From Caenibius tardaugens NBRC 16725 (GTDB lineage: Bacteria > Pseudomonadota > Alphaproteobacteria > Sphingomonadales > Sphingomonadaceae): a DNA stretch of 64,000 nucleotides. Location of the stretch: NCBI RefSeq assembly GCF_003860345.1, contig NZ_CP034179.1, positions 2,464,001 to 2,528,000 on the forward strand, given 5' to 3'. Under the pieces are notes generated by a model. That model was not told where the DNA came from. It saw only the letters and a list, made by a program, of their open reading frames with translations, and did no database searches. The first letter of the stretch is position 1. Each line of letters starts with the position of its first letter. Shown here one piece after another: positions 42,636 through 51,550 of the stretch. The position numbers were made by a program, and so were the translations under genes.

Positions 42636-44420
42636 GTGAGCAACCAGCGTAACATCGTACTGGCCGTGGTGCTGTCCATGGCGCTGCTGCTGGGGTGGGA
42701 ATATGCGATGGGCTGGTTCTATCCCCAGCCTGACAAGCCTGTTGCCGCCAAGACCGCCGCCGCACCGGCTGCCGGCGAACCTGCGCCGGGCAAACGCACG
42801 CGCGAAGGTGGCCTGCAAAATCCCGATGATATCGCGGCCGAACAGCGCGAACTGGCGGCCGATCTCAAATCGCCTGCCCGTGTGCCGATCGAGGCGCCGA
42901 GCCTGACGGGGTCGATCAACCTCTATGGCGCGCTGATCGACGATCTTACGCTTAACGATTTCCGCCAGTCGGTGGAAAAGGATAGCGGTCCGGTCCGCCT
43001 GTTTTCGCCGCTTCGCACCCCGGCACAGCATTTCGCGCAATTCGGCTGGGTCAAGGGTGACGTGGCCGGGCAGATGCCTGACGCCAATACCCTGTGGCAG
43101 GCCGATGGTGCAAAGTTGACCCCGAAAACGCCGGTCACACTGCGCTGGGTCAATGGGCAGGGCCAGGCTTTCTCGATCCGCTTCGAAATCGATAACGATT
43201 ACCTCATCACCGCGACGCAGACCGTGGCGAACACCGGGACCGGTTCGATCGTGGCGAAACCTTTCGCACTGATCAACCGCACCGATCGCACCGCCAGCAC
43301 GGATACCTGGAACGTGCATTCCGGCCCGATTGGCGCTTTTGACGGTAATGTGAATTTCGGAAACAATTACAAGGACGTTCGCGAAGCAGGAACGGTTTCG
43401 CCCGGCGGCCGTGCCGACTGGATCGGCTTCACCGATATCTATTGGCTGTCCGCACTTGTGCCCGATGCGAAGGCCAAGCCCGGCAGCGATTTCCGGTCAC
43501 TGGGCAACGGCCTCTACCGTGCGGACCTGATCTATCAGCCCGACACGGTGCCCGCCGGCAAGCAGATCACGCGCACCACGCGCCTGTTCGCCGGGGCCAA
43601 GGAGAGTGCGGTTCTCGATACCTATGAAGCGCAGGGGATCACCAATTTCGGCCTGGCGATCGACTGGGGCTGGTTCCGCTGGTTCGAACGACCGATCTTC
43701 CTGCTGCTCGACAAGCTGTTCGGGCTGGTTGGCAACTTCGGCGTGGCGATCATCCTGCTCACTGTGATCATTCGCGGGATCATGTTCCCGATTGCCCAGA
43801 AGCAGTTTGCCAGCATGGCGGCGATGCGGGCGATCCAGCCCAAGCTCAAGGCGCTGCAGGAACGCTACAAGGACGACAAGCCCAAGCAGCAGCAGGAAAT
43901 CATGGCGCTGTACAAGCAGGAAGGCGTCAATCCGCTTGCCGGTTGTTTGCCGATCCTGATCCAGATTCCGATCTTCTTCGCACTGTACAAGGTGCTGATC
44001 CTGACGATCGAAATGCGCCATCAGCCATTTGCATTGTGGATCAAGGATTTGTCGGCACCCGATCCGCTGCACATCCTCAATCTGTTTGGCGCCCTGCCGT
44101 TTGATGTGCCGAGCTTCCTGGCGATTGGTCCGCTGGCTTTGCTGCTGGGTGTCACCATGTGGCTGCAGTTCCGTCTGAACCCGGCCGCGCTGGACCCGAT
44201 TCAGCAGCAGATGTTTGCGATCATGCCATGGGTGCTGATGTTCGTCATGGCGCCGTTTGCAGCCGGTTTGCTGATTTACTGGATCACGTCCAACCTGCTG
44301 ACGATCGCGCAGCAAACCTATCTCTACAGCCGCCACCCCCAGTTGAAGGAGCAGGCGGCCAAGGACAGGGCTGACATGGCGCGCAAGGCTGCGGAAAAGA
44401 AGAAGGAGGCGGGCCGCTAG
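42636..44420 (+). CDS. yidC: Membrane protein insertase YidC
   Basis: A 594-residue insertase for inner-membrane proteins. The N-terminal membrane anchor (NIVLAVVLSMALLLGWEYAM) is followed by a large periplasmic beta domain (about residues 60-340). Then comes the conserved five-helix region: FGVAIILLTVIIRGIMFPIA with the hydrophilic-groove Arg, then QEGVNPLAGCLPILIQIPIF, MPWVLMFVMAPFAAGLLIYW and TSNLLTIAQQTYL. The C-terminal tail is short and basic. The start at 42636 gives MSNQRN. Confidence 0.97.
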   Translation: MSNQRNIVLAVVLSMALLLGWEYAMGWFYPQPDKPVAAKTAAAPAAGEPAPGKRTREGGLQNPDDIAAEQRELAADLKSPARVPIEAPSLTGSINLYGALIDDLTLNDFRQSVEKDSGPVRLFSPLRTPAQHFAQFGWVKGDVAGQMPDANTLWQADGAKLTPKTPVTLRWVNGQGQAFSIRFEIDNDYLITATQTVANTGTGSIVAKPFALINRTDRTASTDTWNVHSGPIGAFDGNVNFGNNYKDVREAGTVSPGGRADWIGFTDIYWLSALVPDAKAKPGSDFRSLGNGLYRADLIYQPDTVPAGKQITRTTRLFAGAKESAVLDTYEAQGITNFGLAIDWGWFRWFERPIFLLLDKLFGLVGNFGVAIILLTVIIRGIMFPIAQKQFASMAAMRAIQPKLKALQERYKDDKPKQQQEIMALYKQEGVNPLAGCLPILIQIPIFFALYKVLILTIEMRHQPFALWIKDLSAPDPLHILNLFGALPFDVPSFLAIGPLALLLGVTMWLQFRLNPAALDPIQQQMFAIMPWVLMFVMAPFAAGLLIYWITSNLLTIAQQTYLYSRHPQLKEQAAKDRADMARKAAEKKKEAGR

Positions 44421-44426
44421 GGCGCG

Positions 44427-45089
44427 ATGCCCCGGTCCGCACAGGCGATGGACGAAGAACAACAGGAATTGGCGGAACGGGCAGGGCGCCTGTTTTCAGG
44501 GCGGGTCGAGTTTTTGAAATCGGCCCCCGCGCTGAAATTCCTGCCCGATCCGGATTGTCCGGAGATCGCATTTTGCGGGCGATCCAACGTCGGCAAGAGT
44601 TCGCTGCTCAATGCGCTGACCGGGCGCAAGGCGATTGCCCGGACCTCGGTCACGCCGGGGCGGACGCAAGAACTCAACTTCTTCGAAGTGGGCGAGCCAA
44701 CGGCTTTCCGGCTGGTTGACATGCCGGGTTACGGCTTTGCCAAGGCGCCGCCGAAGGTGGTCGAAAACTGGCGCAAGCTGGTGCGCGATTTCCTGCGCGG
44801 GCGGGTGCCGCTGAAGCGCACGCTGTTGCTGGTCGATTCTCGTCATGGGGTGAAAGAGGTCGATCGCGAAATGATGCGCATGCTGGACGAGGCGGCCGTC
44901 GGGTATCGCATTGTCCTGACCAAAGCGGACAAGATCAAGGCCAGCGAACTGGATGCCGTGATCGCTGCGACGGGGGTAGAGGCGAAGAAACATCCCGCAG
45001 CCTTCCCGGTTATCCACGTCACCTCTTCCGAAAAGAAAATGGGGATCGAGGAACTGCGTGCGGCCGTTCTGGCCGACGCGGAAATCTGA
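44427..45089 (+). CDS. yihA: Ribosome biogenesis GTP-binding protein YihA/YsxC (EngB)
   Basis: A 220-residue TRAFAC GTPase needed for 50S subunit maturation. G1 FCGRSNVGKSSLLNALTG, G2 region RTSVTPGRTQELNFF, G3 LVDMPGYGFAKAP, G4 VLTKADKIKASEL and the G5-like VTSSEKKMG are complete. It begins seven bases after yidC, so it is in the same operon. The start is ATG 44427; an in-frame ATG at 44448 is possible. Confidence 0.95.
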   Translation: MPRSAQAMDEEQQELAERAGRLFSGRVEFLKSAPALKFLPDPDCPEIAFCGRSNVGKSSLLNALTGRKAIARTSVTPGRTQELNFFEVGEPTAFRLVDMPGYGFAKAPPKVVENWRKLVRDFLRGRVPLKRTLLLVDSRHGVKEVDREMMRMLDEAAVGYRIVLTKADKIKASELDAVIAATGVEAKKHPAAFPVIHVTSSEKKMGIEELRAAVLADAEI

Positions 45090-45220
45090 ACGGTTCCCGC
45101 GCGCCCGTGATGAGGCGGCCGGCAGGTACGGTGAATTTTGCATCGATTGCGGATCGATAGCATGCGCTGTGCGTTAACCCTTCTGGACGGCCCGGTTATT
45201 GAAAACCAAAGGATATTCAA

Positions 45221-45391
45221 ATGGGTAAGCTCACCGATACGGTTAAGGGCGGCGTCAACGAAGCGATTGGCAAGGCCAAGCAGCACAGTTCCGATCCGGA
45301 AACCCGGGCATCGGGCATGAAGCAGGAACTGAAAGGCAAGGCGCAACAAGTGAAGGGCAAGATCGAGGGCAAGCTGGGCGACAATATCTGA
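45221..45391 (+). CDS. CsbD-family stress protein
   Basis: A 56-residue hydrophilic protein. It has the family signature MGKLTDTVKGGVNEAIGKAK and the repeated lysine/glycine/glutamine end (GKAQQVKGKIEGKLGDN). CsbD-like proteins are abundant under general stress; their action is unknown. AAAGGA lies upstream of the ATG, and a strong terminator follows, so it is a single gene. Confidence 0.93.
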   Translation: MGKLTDTVKGGVNEAIGKAKQHSSDPETRASGMKQELKGKAQQVKGKIEGKLGDNI

Positions 45392-45417
45392 CAGCCCCTC
45401 TTACCACCCATCAACGA

Positions 45418-45446
45418 AGGGCTCTGCCGCAGGCAGGGCCCTTCTT
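45418..45446 (+). terminator. Terminator after the CsbD-like gene
   Basis: An 11-bp stem (45418-45428 with 45432-45442, one G-T pair) has a 3-nt GCA loop and is followed by TTCTT. Confidence 0.8.
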
Positions 45447-45529
45447 CGCAGGAGGAGGGGAGGCAGATCGTGCGCATCGGGCTTCCTTTCTCGACAGGGT
45501 GCCTGCCAGCCGTTAGGTCTTGATCCGGC

Positions 45530-46201
45530 ATGAAACTGATCATCGGCAACAAGAACTATTCCAGCTGGAGCCTGCGGGGCTGGCTGGCGTGCAAGCAGTC
45601 CGGACTCGCCTTCGAGGAAATCAAGGTGAATGTCCTTGGTGAAGACTGGGAACAGACCAAGCGCGAGCTTGGCGATGTGCAGCCGTCTTCGGGCAAGGTG
45701 CCGATCCTGTGGGATGGCGACGTGGTCATCTGGGACAGTCTCGCCATTCTCGAACATCTGGCCGATCGCGTGGGACGTGAACGGTTCTGGCCGAAAGATG
45801 ATGCCGCGCGCGGCATGGCGCGCTCCATGGTTGCGGAAATGCACAGTTCCTATCTGGCGCTGCGTCGGGGCTTGCCGATGAACGTGCGCAAACAGTTCCA
45901 TGGGGTGCAACTCAATGAGGAGGTGCAGGGCGATATCGTGCGTATCCTCGGTCTCTGGGCAGAGGCGCGGGCCCGCTATGGGCAGGGTGGCCCGTTCCTG
46001 TTCGGAACCTTTGGTGCCGCCGATATCTTCTATGCGCCGCTGGTAAGCCGGTTTCTTACCTATCAGGTGCCCGTGCCCGGGTTCGCGCAGGCCTATATGC
46101 AGGCGATGTGGGAACATGACTGGATGCAGCAATGGATCGCCGCCTCGGAAGAGGAGGAATGGGTGATCGCCCAGTATGAGGATCCGCAGACGCTCGCCTG
46201 A
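45530..46201 (+). CDS. Glutathione S-transferase family protein
   Basis: A 223-residue GST: a thioredoxin-like N domain (KLIIGNKNYSSWSLRGWLAC, with SGKVPILWDGDVVIWDSLAI giving the cis-Pro and the E/DS glutathione site) and an all-helical C domain. SSWSLR resembles the zeta/theta-like active-site serine region. Such enzymes detoxify or isomerise electrophiles with glutathione. It stands alone before dapE; a role in the catabolic pathways of this window is possible but not shown. Confidence 0.9.
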   Translation: MKLIIGNKNYSSWSLRGWLACKQSGLAFEEIKVNVLGEDWEQTKRELGDVQPSSGKVPILWDGDVVIWDSLAILEHLADRVGRERFWPKDDAARGMARSMVAEMHSSYLALRRGLPMNVRKQFHGVQLNEEVQGDIVRILGLWAEARARYGQGGPFLFGTFGAADIFYAPLVSRFLTYQVPVPGFAQAYMQAMWEHDWMQQWIAASEEEEWVIAQYEDPQTLA

Positions 46202-46261
46202 TGGCGCGGTGAAGGCCCCGCTTGTGCCCGCCCGGCTTAGCCCATATGCGGGGAACCTGAT

Positions 46262-47392
46262 ATGAGCGACAAGACCCCCGCAGAACTCGCCGAGGCGCTG
46301 ATTGCCTGCCCCAGCGTGACACCCGCCACAGGCGCCGTGTTCGCTTGTCTGGAAGACATGCTGGCGCCGCTGGGCTTCGATGTGGATCGGCGCATTTCGG
46401 GGGGCGCCCCCGATGGCCCGGTGGAAAACCTGTTTGCGATCCGCCGGGGGCCGGAAGGCAGCCGTCATTTCGCCTTTGCCGGGCATGTGGATGTGGTTCC
46501 GCCGGGTGAAGGCTGGTCCAGCGCACCCTTTGTGCCGGAGCGCCGGGGTGAGCTGCTTTACGGGCGCGGGGCGGTGGATATGAAAGGCGCGATCGCGGCG
46601 ATGGTCGCCGCTGTGCGGGATATCCCGCGCGAGGCCGGCACGATCAGCTTCGTGATCACGGGGGACGAGGAAGGCCCGGCGCGTTTCGGCACGCTCGCGC
46701 TGATGGATCGCATGCGCGCACTCGATGCTATTCCCGATCTGTGCCTCGTGGGGGAACCCACCAGCGTTAACCGGCTGGGCGATATGATGAAGATCGGGCG
46801 GCGCGGGTCGGTCAATGCCTGGCTGGAAGTGGCAGGCGTGCAGGGGCATGTCGCCTATCCGCATCTGGCCGATAATCCGGTGCCCCGGCTGGTTGCCATG
46901 CTGGCCGAACTCGATGCGTGGCAACTGGATGCGGGAACCGACTGGTTCCAGCCTTCCAATCTGGAAATCACCGATCTGGACGTGGGCAATCCCACCACCA
47001 ACCTGATCCCGGCGCTGGCCAAGGCGCGCATTTCGATCCGCTTCAACAACCTGCACAGCGGGGCAAGTCTGTCTGCCCGTATCGCGGAAACCGCAGCGCG
47101 GCATGGGGGAGCTGCCCGCTGCGTGATTTCGGGCGAATCCTTCATCACCGAACCGGGTGCTTTTTCCGCCATCGTCAGCGATGCGGTGAAGGCGGAAACC
47201 GGGCTGGAACCCGAAGCGTCGACCACCGGAGGCACCTCCGATGCGCGGTTCCTCAAGGATTTTTGCCCGGTTATCGAATTCGGGCTGAACAACGCCACCA
47301 TGCACAAGCGTGACGAGGCGGTGGTTCTTGCCGATCTCGACACTTTGGCGCGGATATACCGGCGCGTGGCGGAAGCAGGCCTCAGCAGATGA
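46262..47392 (+). CDS. dapE: Succinyl-diaminopimelate desuccinylase
   Basis: A 376-residue M20-family di-zinc amidase of lysine and peptidoglycan-precursor synthesis, which frees LL-diaminopimelate from its N-succinyl form. FAGHVDVVPPGEGWSSAPF (first zinc His and Asp), GRGAVDMKGAIAAM (bridging Asp), ITGDEEGPARFGT (catalytic Glu pair), VGEPTS and the end GLNNATMHKRDE (second His) are all present. It matches DapE over its full length. It is followed 55 bp later by the dicarboxylate symporter. Confidence 0.95.
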   Translation: MSDKTPAELAEALIACPSVTPATGAVFACLEDMLAPLGFDVDRRISGGAPDGPVENLFAIRRGPEGSRHFAFAGHVDVVPPGEGWSSAPFVPERRGELLYGRGAVDMKGAIAAMVAAVRDIPREAGTISFVITGDEEGPARFGTLALMDRMRALDAIPDLCLVGEPTSVNRLGDMMKIGRRGSVNAWLEVAGVQGHVAYPHLADNPVPRLVAMLAELDAWQLDAGTDWFQPSNLEITDLDVGNPTTNLIPALAKARISIRFNNLHSGASLSARIAETAARHGGAARCVISGESFITEPGAFSAIVSDAVKAETGLEPEASTTGGTSDARFLKDFCPVIEFGLNNATMHKRDEAVVLADLDTLARIYRRVAEAGLSR

Positions 47393-47447
47393 CCGTTCGG
47401 CCCGCTTTGCTGCTGAAAAGACGATAAGGGTCCGGGAGGGGACAACG

Positions 47448-48788
47448 ATGACAGACACTGTCGATGCAGTCGCCACGGATGCCCCGACCAACCATGGCGC
47501 TCTGCAATGGCGCCTGCTGATCGGCTTTCTGGCCGGGCTGATACTGGGGCTGGGTGTCTATAGCCTGATGCCCGGTGCACCGTGGGTCGATACGGTGGTT
47601 ACCTATGTCACCGGCCCCATTGGGCAGATTTTCCTGCGCCTGCTGTTTATGCTGGTGCTGCCACTGTTGTTTTCGGCTTTGGTGATCGGCATTGCCGAAA
47701 TGGGTGAGATCCGGGCTTTGAAGAAAGTCGGGATCATCACGCTGGTCTATACCGTGATCGTATCCGGGATCGCGGTGCTGCTCAGCCTCGTGCTGGTGAA
47801 CCTGATCCAGCCCGGAAAGGGTGTCGATCCCGCAGCCGCGCGTGAATTGCTGGCACAGGGGCAGCAGAGCGCTTCGGGGATCATCGAAAGTTCCGCAGGC
47901 AAGGCGCCGATGGGCATGGATGCCCTGGTCAGTCTGGTGCCGTCGAATGTCATTTCAGCGATGTCGAACAACGATATTCTCGCCGTGATGTTCTTTGCCC
48001 TGTTTTTCGGCATTGGCCTGCTGCTGGTGCAGACCCGGCGCACACAGACTCTGAAAGACGCGATTGAAGGCGTGTTCGAAGTATCGATGCGCCTTATTGC
48101 GATTGTCATCCAACTCGCACCGATTGCGATCTTCTGTTTCATGTTCAACCTGGCGGCGCAGTTCGGCTGGGATCTGCTGTTCAAACTGGCGGCCTATGTC
48201 GGTGTCGTGTTGCTGGCGCTGGCGCTGCAGATGTTCGGCGTGTTTTCACTGCTGTTGCAGTTTCTGGCGAAGAAAAGCCCGATCCGCTTCTTTCGCGAAA
48301 TCCGCTCCGCCATGCTGATGGCGTTCTCCACCGCCAGTTCCAATGCGACATTGCCCACCGCCCTGCGGGTGGCTGACAGCGAACTGAAGCTCCCGCCCAA
48401 GATCGCGCGCTTTGTGCTGACGATCGGGGCAACGGCGAACCAGAATGGCTCGGCCATGTTCGAAGGGGTGACCGTGCTGTTTCTCGCCCAGTTTTTTGGT
48501 GCGGATCTCAGCCTGTCAGACCAGTTCTTCGTCATGCTGGTCTGCATTCTGGCAGGCGTCGGCACGGCGGGTGTTCCGGCCGGAACGCTGCCGGTGATTG
48601 CATTGATCCTGGCCAGTCTCGATGTTCCGCCAGAAGGGATCGGGCTGATTCTCGGGGTCGACCGGTTCCTCGACATGTGCCGCACCACAGTGAACGTGGT
48701 GGGCGATCTGGTGGCCGCCACGGTGATCACCCGGATCAGTGGAGAGGAGGCGGAGGGCGATCAGCCAGCCAGCCCGGAGGCGACCTGA
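47448..48788 (+). CDS. Dicarboxylate/amino acid:cation symporter (GltP/DctA family)
   Basis: A 446-residue transporter with eight membrane helices and two re-entrant hairpins. Signatures are LRLLFMLVLPLLFSALVIGI, AFSTASSNATLPTALRVADS (the serine-rich hairpin), FVLTIGATANQNGSAMFEGV (sodium/proton site, NxxxxE form) and FLDMCRTTVNVVGDLVAATV (substrate-binding Asp and Arg). It imports dicarboxylates or acidic amino acids. The ATG at 47448 follows GGGAGGGG. It may supply malate for the malic enzyme, but this is speculative. Confidence 0.93.
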   Translation: MTDTVDAVATDAPTNHGALQWRLLIGFLAGLILGLGVYSLMPGAPWVDTVVTYVTGPIGQIFLRLLFMLVLPLLFSALVIGIAEMGEIRALKKVGIITLVYTVIVSGIAVLLSLVLVNLIQPGKGVDPAAARELLAQGQQSASGIIESSAGKAPMGMDALVSLVPSNVISAMSNNDILAVMFFALFFGIGLLLVQTRRTQTLKDAIEGVFEVSMRLIAIVIQLAPIAIFCFMFNLAAQFGWDLLFKLAAYVGVVLLALALQMFGVFSLLLQFLAKKSPIRFFREIRSAMLMAFSTASSNATLPTALRVADSELKLPPKIARFVLTIGATANQNGSAMFEGVTVLFLAQFFGADLSLSDQFFVMLVCILAGVGTAGVPAGTLPVIALILASLDVPPEGIGLILGVDRFLDMCRTTVNVVGDLVAATVITRISGEEAEGDQPASPEAT

Positions 48789-48821
48789 CCTGCCCCGACC
48801 GGTCCGGTCATACCGCGCGGG

Positions 48822-49220
48822 CTATCGGGTCTTTTCCAGTTCGACCGGAATGAACATGCCCAGCCCGCACCCGGCGCCGCGTTCCAGCGATCCGGCGGTG
48901 TTGCGCAGGACGAAAATCACGTCGGTGTTGCACAGCTGCGAAAGCGACGTTTTGTAAGTGAACGACTTCTCGAAGCCGAGGCTGGGGCAGCTTAGCGGCA
49001 GGGTGTTGCGATAGGTCTGGCCGCCGACGCGGAAATCGATCGTCTGGTTATCGTGGACCGTGCTTTCGTTGATCTGGTTGATCGGGATACAGGCGCGGGG
49101 ATCGCCCACCACACGGGCAGCAGGCGCTTTCGATGTCGCGCTTTCGCTTTCCATGTTGGTGGAGCAGGCCGTCAACGCCGTCAAACCGGCCACGGCAGAT
49201 GCAAGGATCAAGGCTTTCAT
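48822..49220 (-). CDS. Small lipoprotein of unknown function
   Basis: A 132-residue lipoprotein. The signal peptide (MKALILASAVAGLTALTAC) ends in a lipobox LTAC. The mature part has two cysteines in RACIPINQ and LSCPSLGF and two more near CNTDVIFVL and GAGCGLGMF, which suggests disulphides. Sphingomonad genomes carry similar proteins. It lies between the symporter and nth, on its own. Confidence 0.78.
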   Translation of the reverse strand: MKALILASAVAGLTALTACSTNMESESATSKAPAARVVGDPRACIPINQINESTVHDNQTIDFRVGGQTYRNTLPLSCPSLGFEKSFTYKTSLSQLCNTDVIFVLRNTAGSLERGAGCGLGMFIPVELEKTR

Positions 49221-49254
49221 CGCTATCCTCCTGTTTGCGCGGTTGATACCACAA

Positions 49255-49938
49255 TCAGGAAATGACCGCGCCAGCCTTTCTGGAAACCCCCGCTTTGGCC
49301 TTGGGTTCCGGAGTCTTTGCCCGATATTCGCACTGTTCGACCACCAGACAGCGCCAGCATTCGGGCGTGCGGGCCTTGCAGGTATAGCGCCCCAGCAGGA
49401 TCAGCCAGTGATGGGCATCGCGGCGGAAGGGCTGGGGCACACGCCTGTCCAGCAGGGTCTCGACCTTGTCGACCGTCTTCCCCTTGGCCAGCCCGGTGCG
49501 GTTGCTCACCCGGAACACATGGGTGTCGACCGCGAAAGTTTCCGCCCCGAAGGCGCAGTTCATCACCACGTTCGCTGTCTTGCGCCCGACCCCGGGCAGC
49601 GTGGTCAGCGTATCGCGATCTTCGGGAACCGCTCCGCCGAAATCGCGGACAAGGATTTCGGACAGCGCGATCACGTTCTTCGCCTTGCCATTGAACAGAC
49701 CAATGGTCTTGATATGCTCTTTCAACCCTTCTTCACCCAATGCGACCATCTGGGCAGGGGTTGTGACCTGTTCGAACAGCCGCCGGGTGGCCTTGTTGAC
49801 CCCGACATCGGTGGCTTGCGCCGAAAGGACGACGGCCACCAGCAGTTGATAGGTGTTCGAAAATTCGAGTTCGGTTTCCGGTGCGGGATTATGCTCCGCG
49901 AGAATGCGGAAGAACTCGAAAATCGTGTCCTTCTTCAA
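49255..49938 (-). CDS. nth: Endonuclease III
   Basis: A 227-residue DNA glycosylase/AP lyase of base excision repair that removes oxidised pyrimidines. ELEFSNTYQLLVAVVLSAQA, the helix-hairpin-helix LPGVGRKTANVV, the catalytic Asp in FAVDTHVFRVSNR, and the C-x6-C-x2-C-x5-C iron-sulphur loop (CKARTPECWRCLVVEQC) are complete. The start is a TTG at 49938, which overlaps the dapB stop by four bases (TTGA) and gives a normal N terminus. A longer frame to 49992 would run into dapB. Confidence 0.93.
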   Translation of the reverse strand: MKKDTIFEFFRILAEHNPAPETELEFSNTYQLLVAVVLSAQATDVGVNKATRRLFEQVTTPAQMVALGEEGLKEHIKTIGLFNGKAKNVIALSEILVRDFGGAVPEDRDTLTTLPGVGRKTANVVMNCAFGAETFAVDTHVFRVSNRTGLAKGKTVDKVETLLDRRVPQPFRRDAHHWLILLGRYTCKARTPECWRCLVVEQCEYRAKTPEPKAKAGVSRKAGAVIS

Positions 49939-50663
49939 AGGCCAAGCACCTCGGGCATGGTATAGCGGCCAACCGGCTTGCCCAGCAGCCATGTTGCGGC
50001 CCTGACCGCGCCGCGCGCAAAGATCGTGCGATTTTCGGCATGATGCGACAGCGTGATCCGCTCTTCCTCGCCCGCCAGAATAACCGAATGGTCACCCGCC
50101 ACCGTGCCGCCGCGCAAGGCGGCGAACCCGATAGAGCCTATCGCCCGCGCGCCCGTTATCCCGTCGCGGCCGCTCTCCTTGTTGTCGGCCAGCACGATAC
50201 CGCGCCCCTGCGCCGCCGCTTCACCCAGCAAGAGCGCCGTGCCCGAGGGGGCATCCACTTTCATGCGGTGATGCATTTCCACGATTTCGATGTCCCAATC
50301 GTCCCCCAGCCGCGCCGCCGCCTCGCGCACAAGATGGGCCAGCAGGGTGACGCCGAGCGAGGTATTGCCCGTCTGGAGCACGGGGATCGCTTTGGCGGCA
50401 TCATCGATCGCGGCATGGTGTTCTGCCTCCAGCCCGGTGGTGCCGATCACGATGGGAATGCCGGCCCTGCGCGCCGCCGCCAGATTGGCGTCAAGCGCGC
50501 GCGGGGAGGAGAAATCGATCAGCACATCGCATTGCGCGGCGAGTGCTGCCGGATCGTCCCCCTGGTCGATGCCGCCGGCCAGCACATGATCCGATGCTTC
50601 GAGCACCCGTGCGATCGCCTGGCCCATACGCCCCGCGCTGCCGATAATTCCGATACGTGCCAC
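49935..50663 (-). CDS. dapB: 4-hydroxy-tetrahydrodipicolinate reductase
   Basis: A 242-residue NAD(P)H reductase of the lysine/diaminopimelate pathway. ARIGIIGSAGRMGQAIARVL (cofactor), CDVLIDFSSPRAL, IGTTGLEAEHHAAIDDAAKA, the substrate motif EMHHRMKVDAPSGTAL and GDHSVILAGEEERITLSHHA are typical. It starts with GTG at 50663, with GGAG five bases upstream; the open frame continues upstream without family sequence. It is coupled to nth downstream. Confidence 0.95.
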   Translation of the reverse strand: MARIGIIGSAGRMGQAIARVLEASDHVLAGGIDQGDDPAALAAQCDVLIDFSSPRALDANLAAARRAGIPIVIGTTGLEAEHHAAIDDAAKAIPVLQTGNTSLGVTLLAHLVREAAARLGDDWDIEIVEMHHRMKVDAPSGTALLLGEAAAQGRGIVLADNKESGRDGITGARAIGSIGFAALRGGTVAGDHSVILAGEEERITLSHHAENRTIFARGAVRAATWLLGKPVGRYTMPEVLGL

Positions 50664-50689
50664 GTGTTCTCCAATCCAGACGCGCCAAG

Positions 50690-50767
50690 CCGAACTTGTT
50701 TCGGCATGCATGGTGCCCCAATGATGGCGCTTCGCATGGCGTGAAATGAACCCTGAAACAAGTTCGG
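50690..50767. repeat. Intergenic palindromic repeat between dapB and the sirtuin gene
   Basis: A 13-bp perfect inverted repeat, CCGAACTTGTTTC (50690-50702) and GAAACAAGTTCGG (50755-50767), lies 52 nt apart in the divergent gap. The unit and its context (ACCCTGAAACAAGTTC..GGGTGACG pattern) look like the short repeats scattered between genes in sphingomonad genomes. Only this locus is seen in the window. Confidence 0.7.
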
Positions 50768-50789
50768 GGTGACGGCAAGGGACCTGCTG

Positions 50790-51497
50790 ATGGCTGCAAT
50801 CCGCAATATCGTGATTCTGACAGGGGCGGGGGTCAGCGCGGAAAGCGGGCTGGAGACGTTCCGCGCGGCCGATGGCCTGTGGGAGAATCACCGGGTGGAA
50901 GACGTGGCGACACCCGAAGCCTTCGCGCGCGATCCCGAACTGGTGCAGCGTTTTTACGACATGCGCCGTACTGCGATCATGCAGGCACAGCCCAACCCGG
51001 CGCATGCCGCGCTGGCCCGGCTCGACGCGGCATGGCCGGGCGCGCTGTTGCTGGTCACCCAGAATATTGACGATCTGCACGAACGGGCAGGGGCCACCCG
51101 CGTGCTGCATATGCATGGCGAGGGGCTGTCTGCCTGGTGCACCGCCTGCGATGCGCGGATCGGGTGGAGCCGGTCCTTGCTGGACGAGCCGCCGTGCCCG
51201 TCATGCGGGGCCACGGCTCTACGCCCCGATATCGTGTGGTTCGGAGAAATGCCGTACCGCATGGACGATATCTTCGATGCCTTGCGCGAAGCGGATCTGT
51301 TCGTATCGATCGGCACGTCGGGCGCTGTCTATCCGGCGGCGGGTTTTGTACGGCAGGCGCGCGAATGTGGCGCGCGGACGCTGGAACTCAATCTGGAAGC
51401 CAGCCAGGGATCGGCATGGTTCCATGAAACCCGCCTCGGCCCCGCCAGCGCGCTGGTGCCCCAATGGGTGGAGGAAATACTAGTGACCCGAAGCTGA
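50790..51497 (+). CDS. cobB: NAD-dependent protein deacylase (class III sirtuin)
   Basis: A 235-residue sirtuin. NIVILTGAGVSAESGLETFR (NAD site), TQNIDDLHERAGATRVLHMH (catalytic His), a four-Cys zinc ribbon (CTACDARIG, CPSCGATALRPDIVWFGE) and SIGTSGAVYPAAGFV. RFYDMRR carries the Tyr/Arg pair that in SIRT5 and CobB binds succinyl or malonyl lysine, so desuccinylase activity is likely. The ATG at 50790 follows AAGGGA. It diverges from dapB. Confidence 0.92.
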   Translation: MAAIRNIVILTGAGVSAESGLETFRAADGLWENHRVEDVATPEAFARDPELVQRFYDMRRTAIMQAQPNPAHAALARLDAAWPGALLLVTQNIDDLHERAGATRVLHMHGEGLSAWCTACDARIGWSRSLLDEPPCPSCGATALRPDIVWFGEMPYRMDDIFDALREADLFVSIGTSGAVYPAAGFVRQARECGARTLELNLEASQGSAWFHETRLGPASALVPQWVEEILVTRS

Positions 51498-51550
51498 AGT
51501 TCGCCGCATTGTAGGCAGGCGCTCACCGAACTTCGGATTCATAAACCACA

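Noticed and set aside
51496-51544. Inverted repeat GAAGTTCG / CGAACTTC after the sirtuin gene as a terminator
   Set aside because: The arms are 33 nt apart, there is no T run, and the stem is only 8 bp; it may be chance or a degenerate copy of the repeat at 50690.
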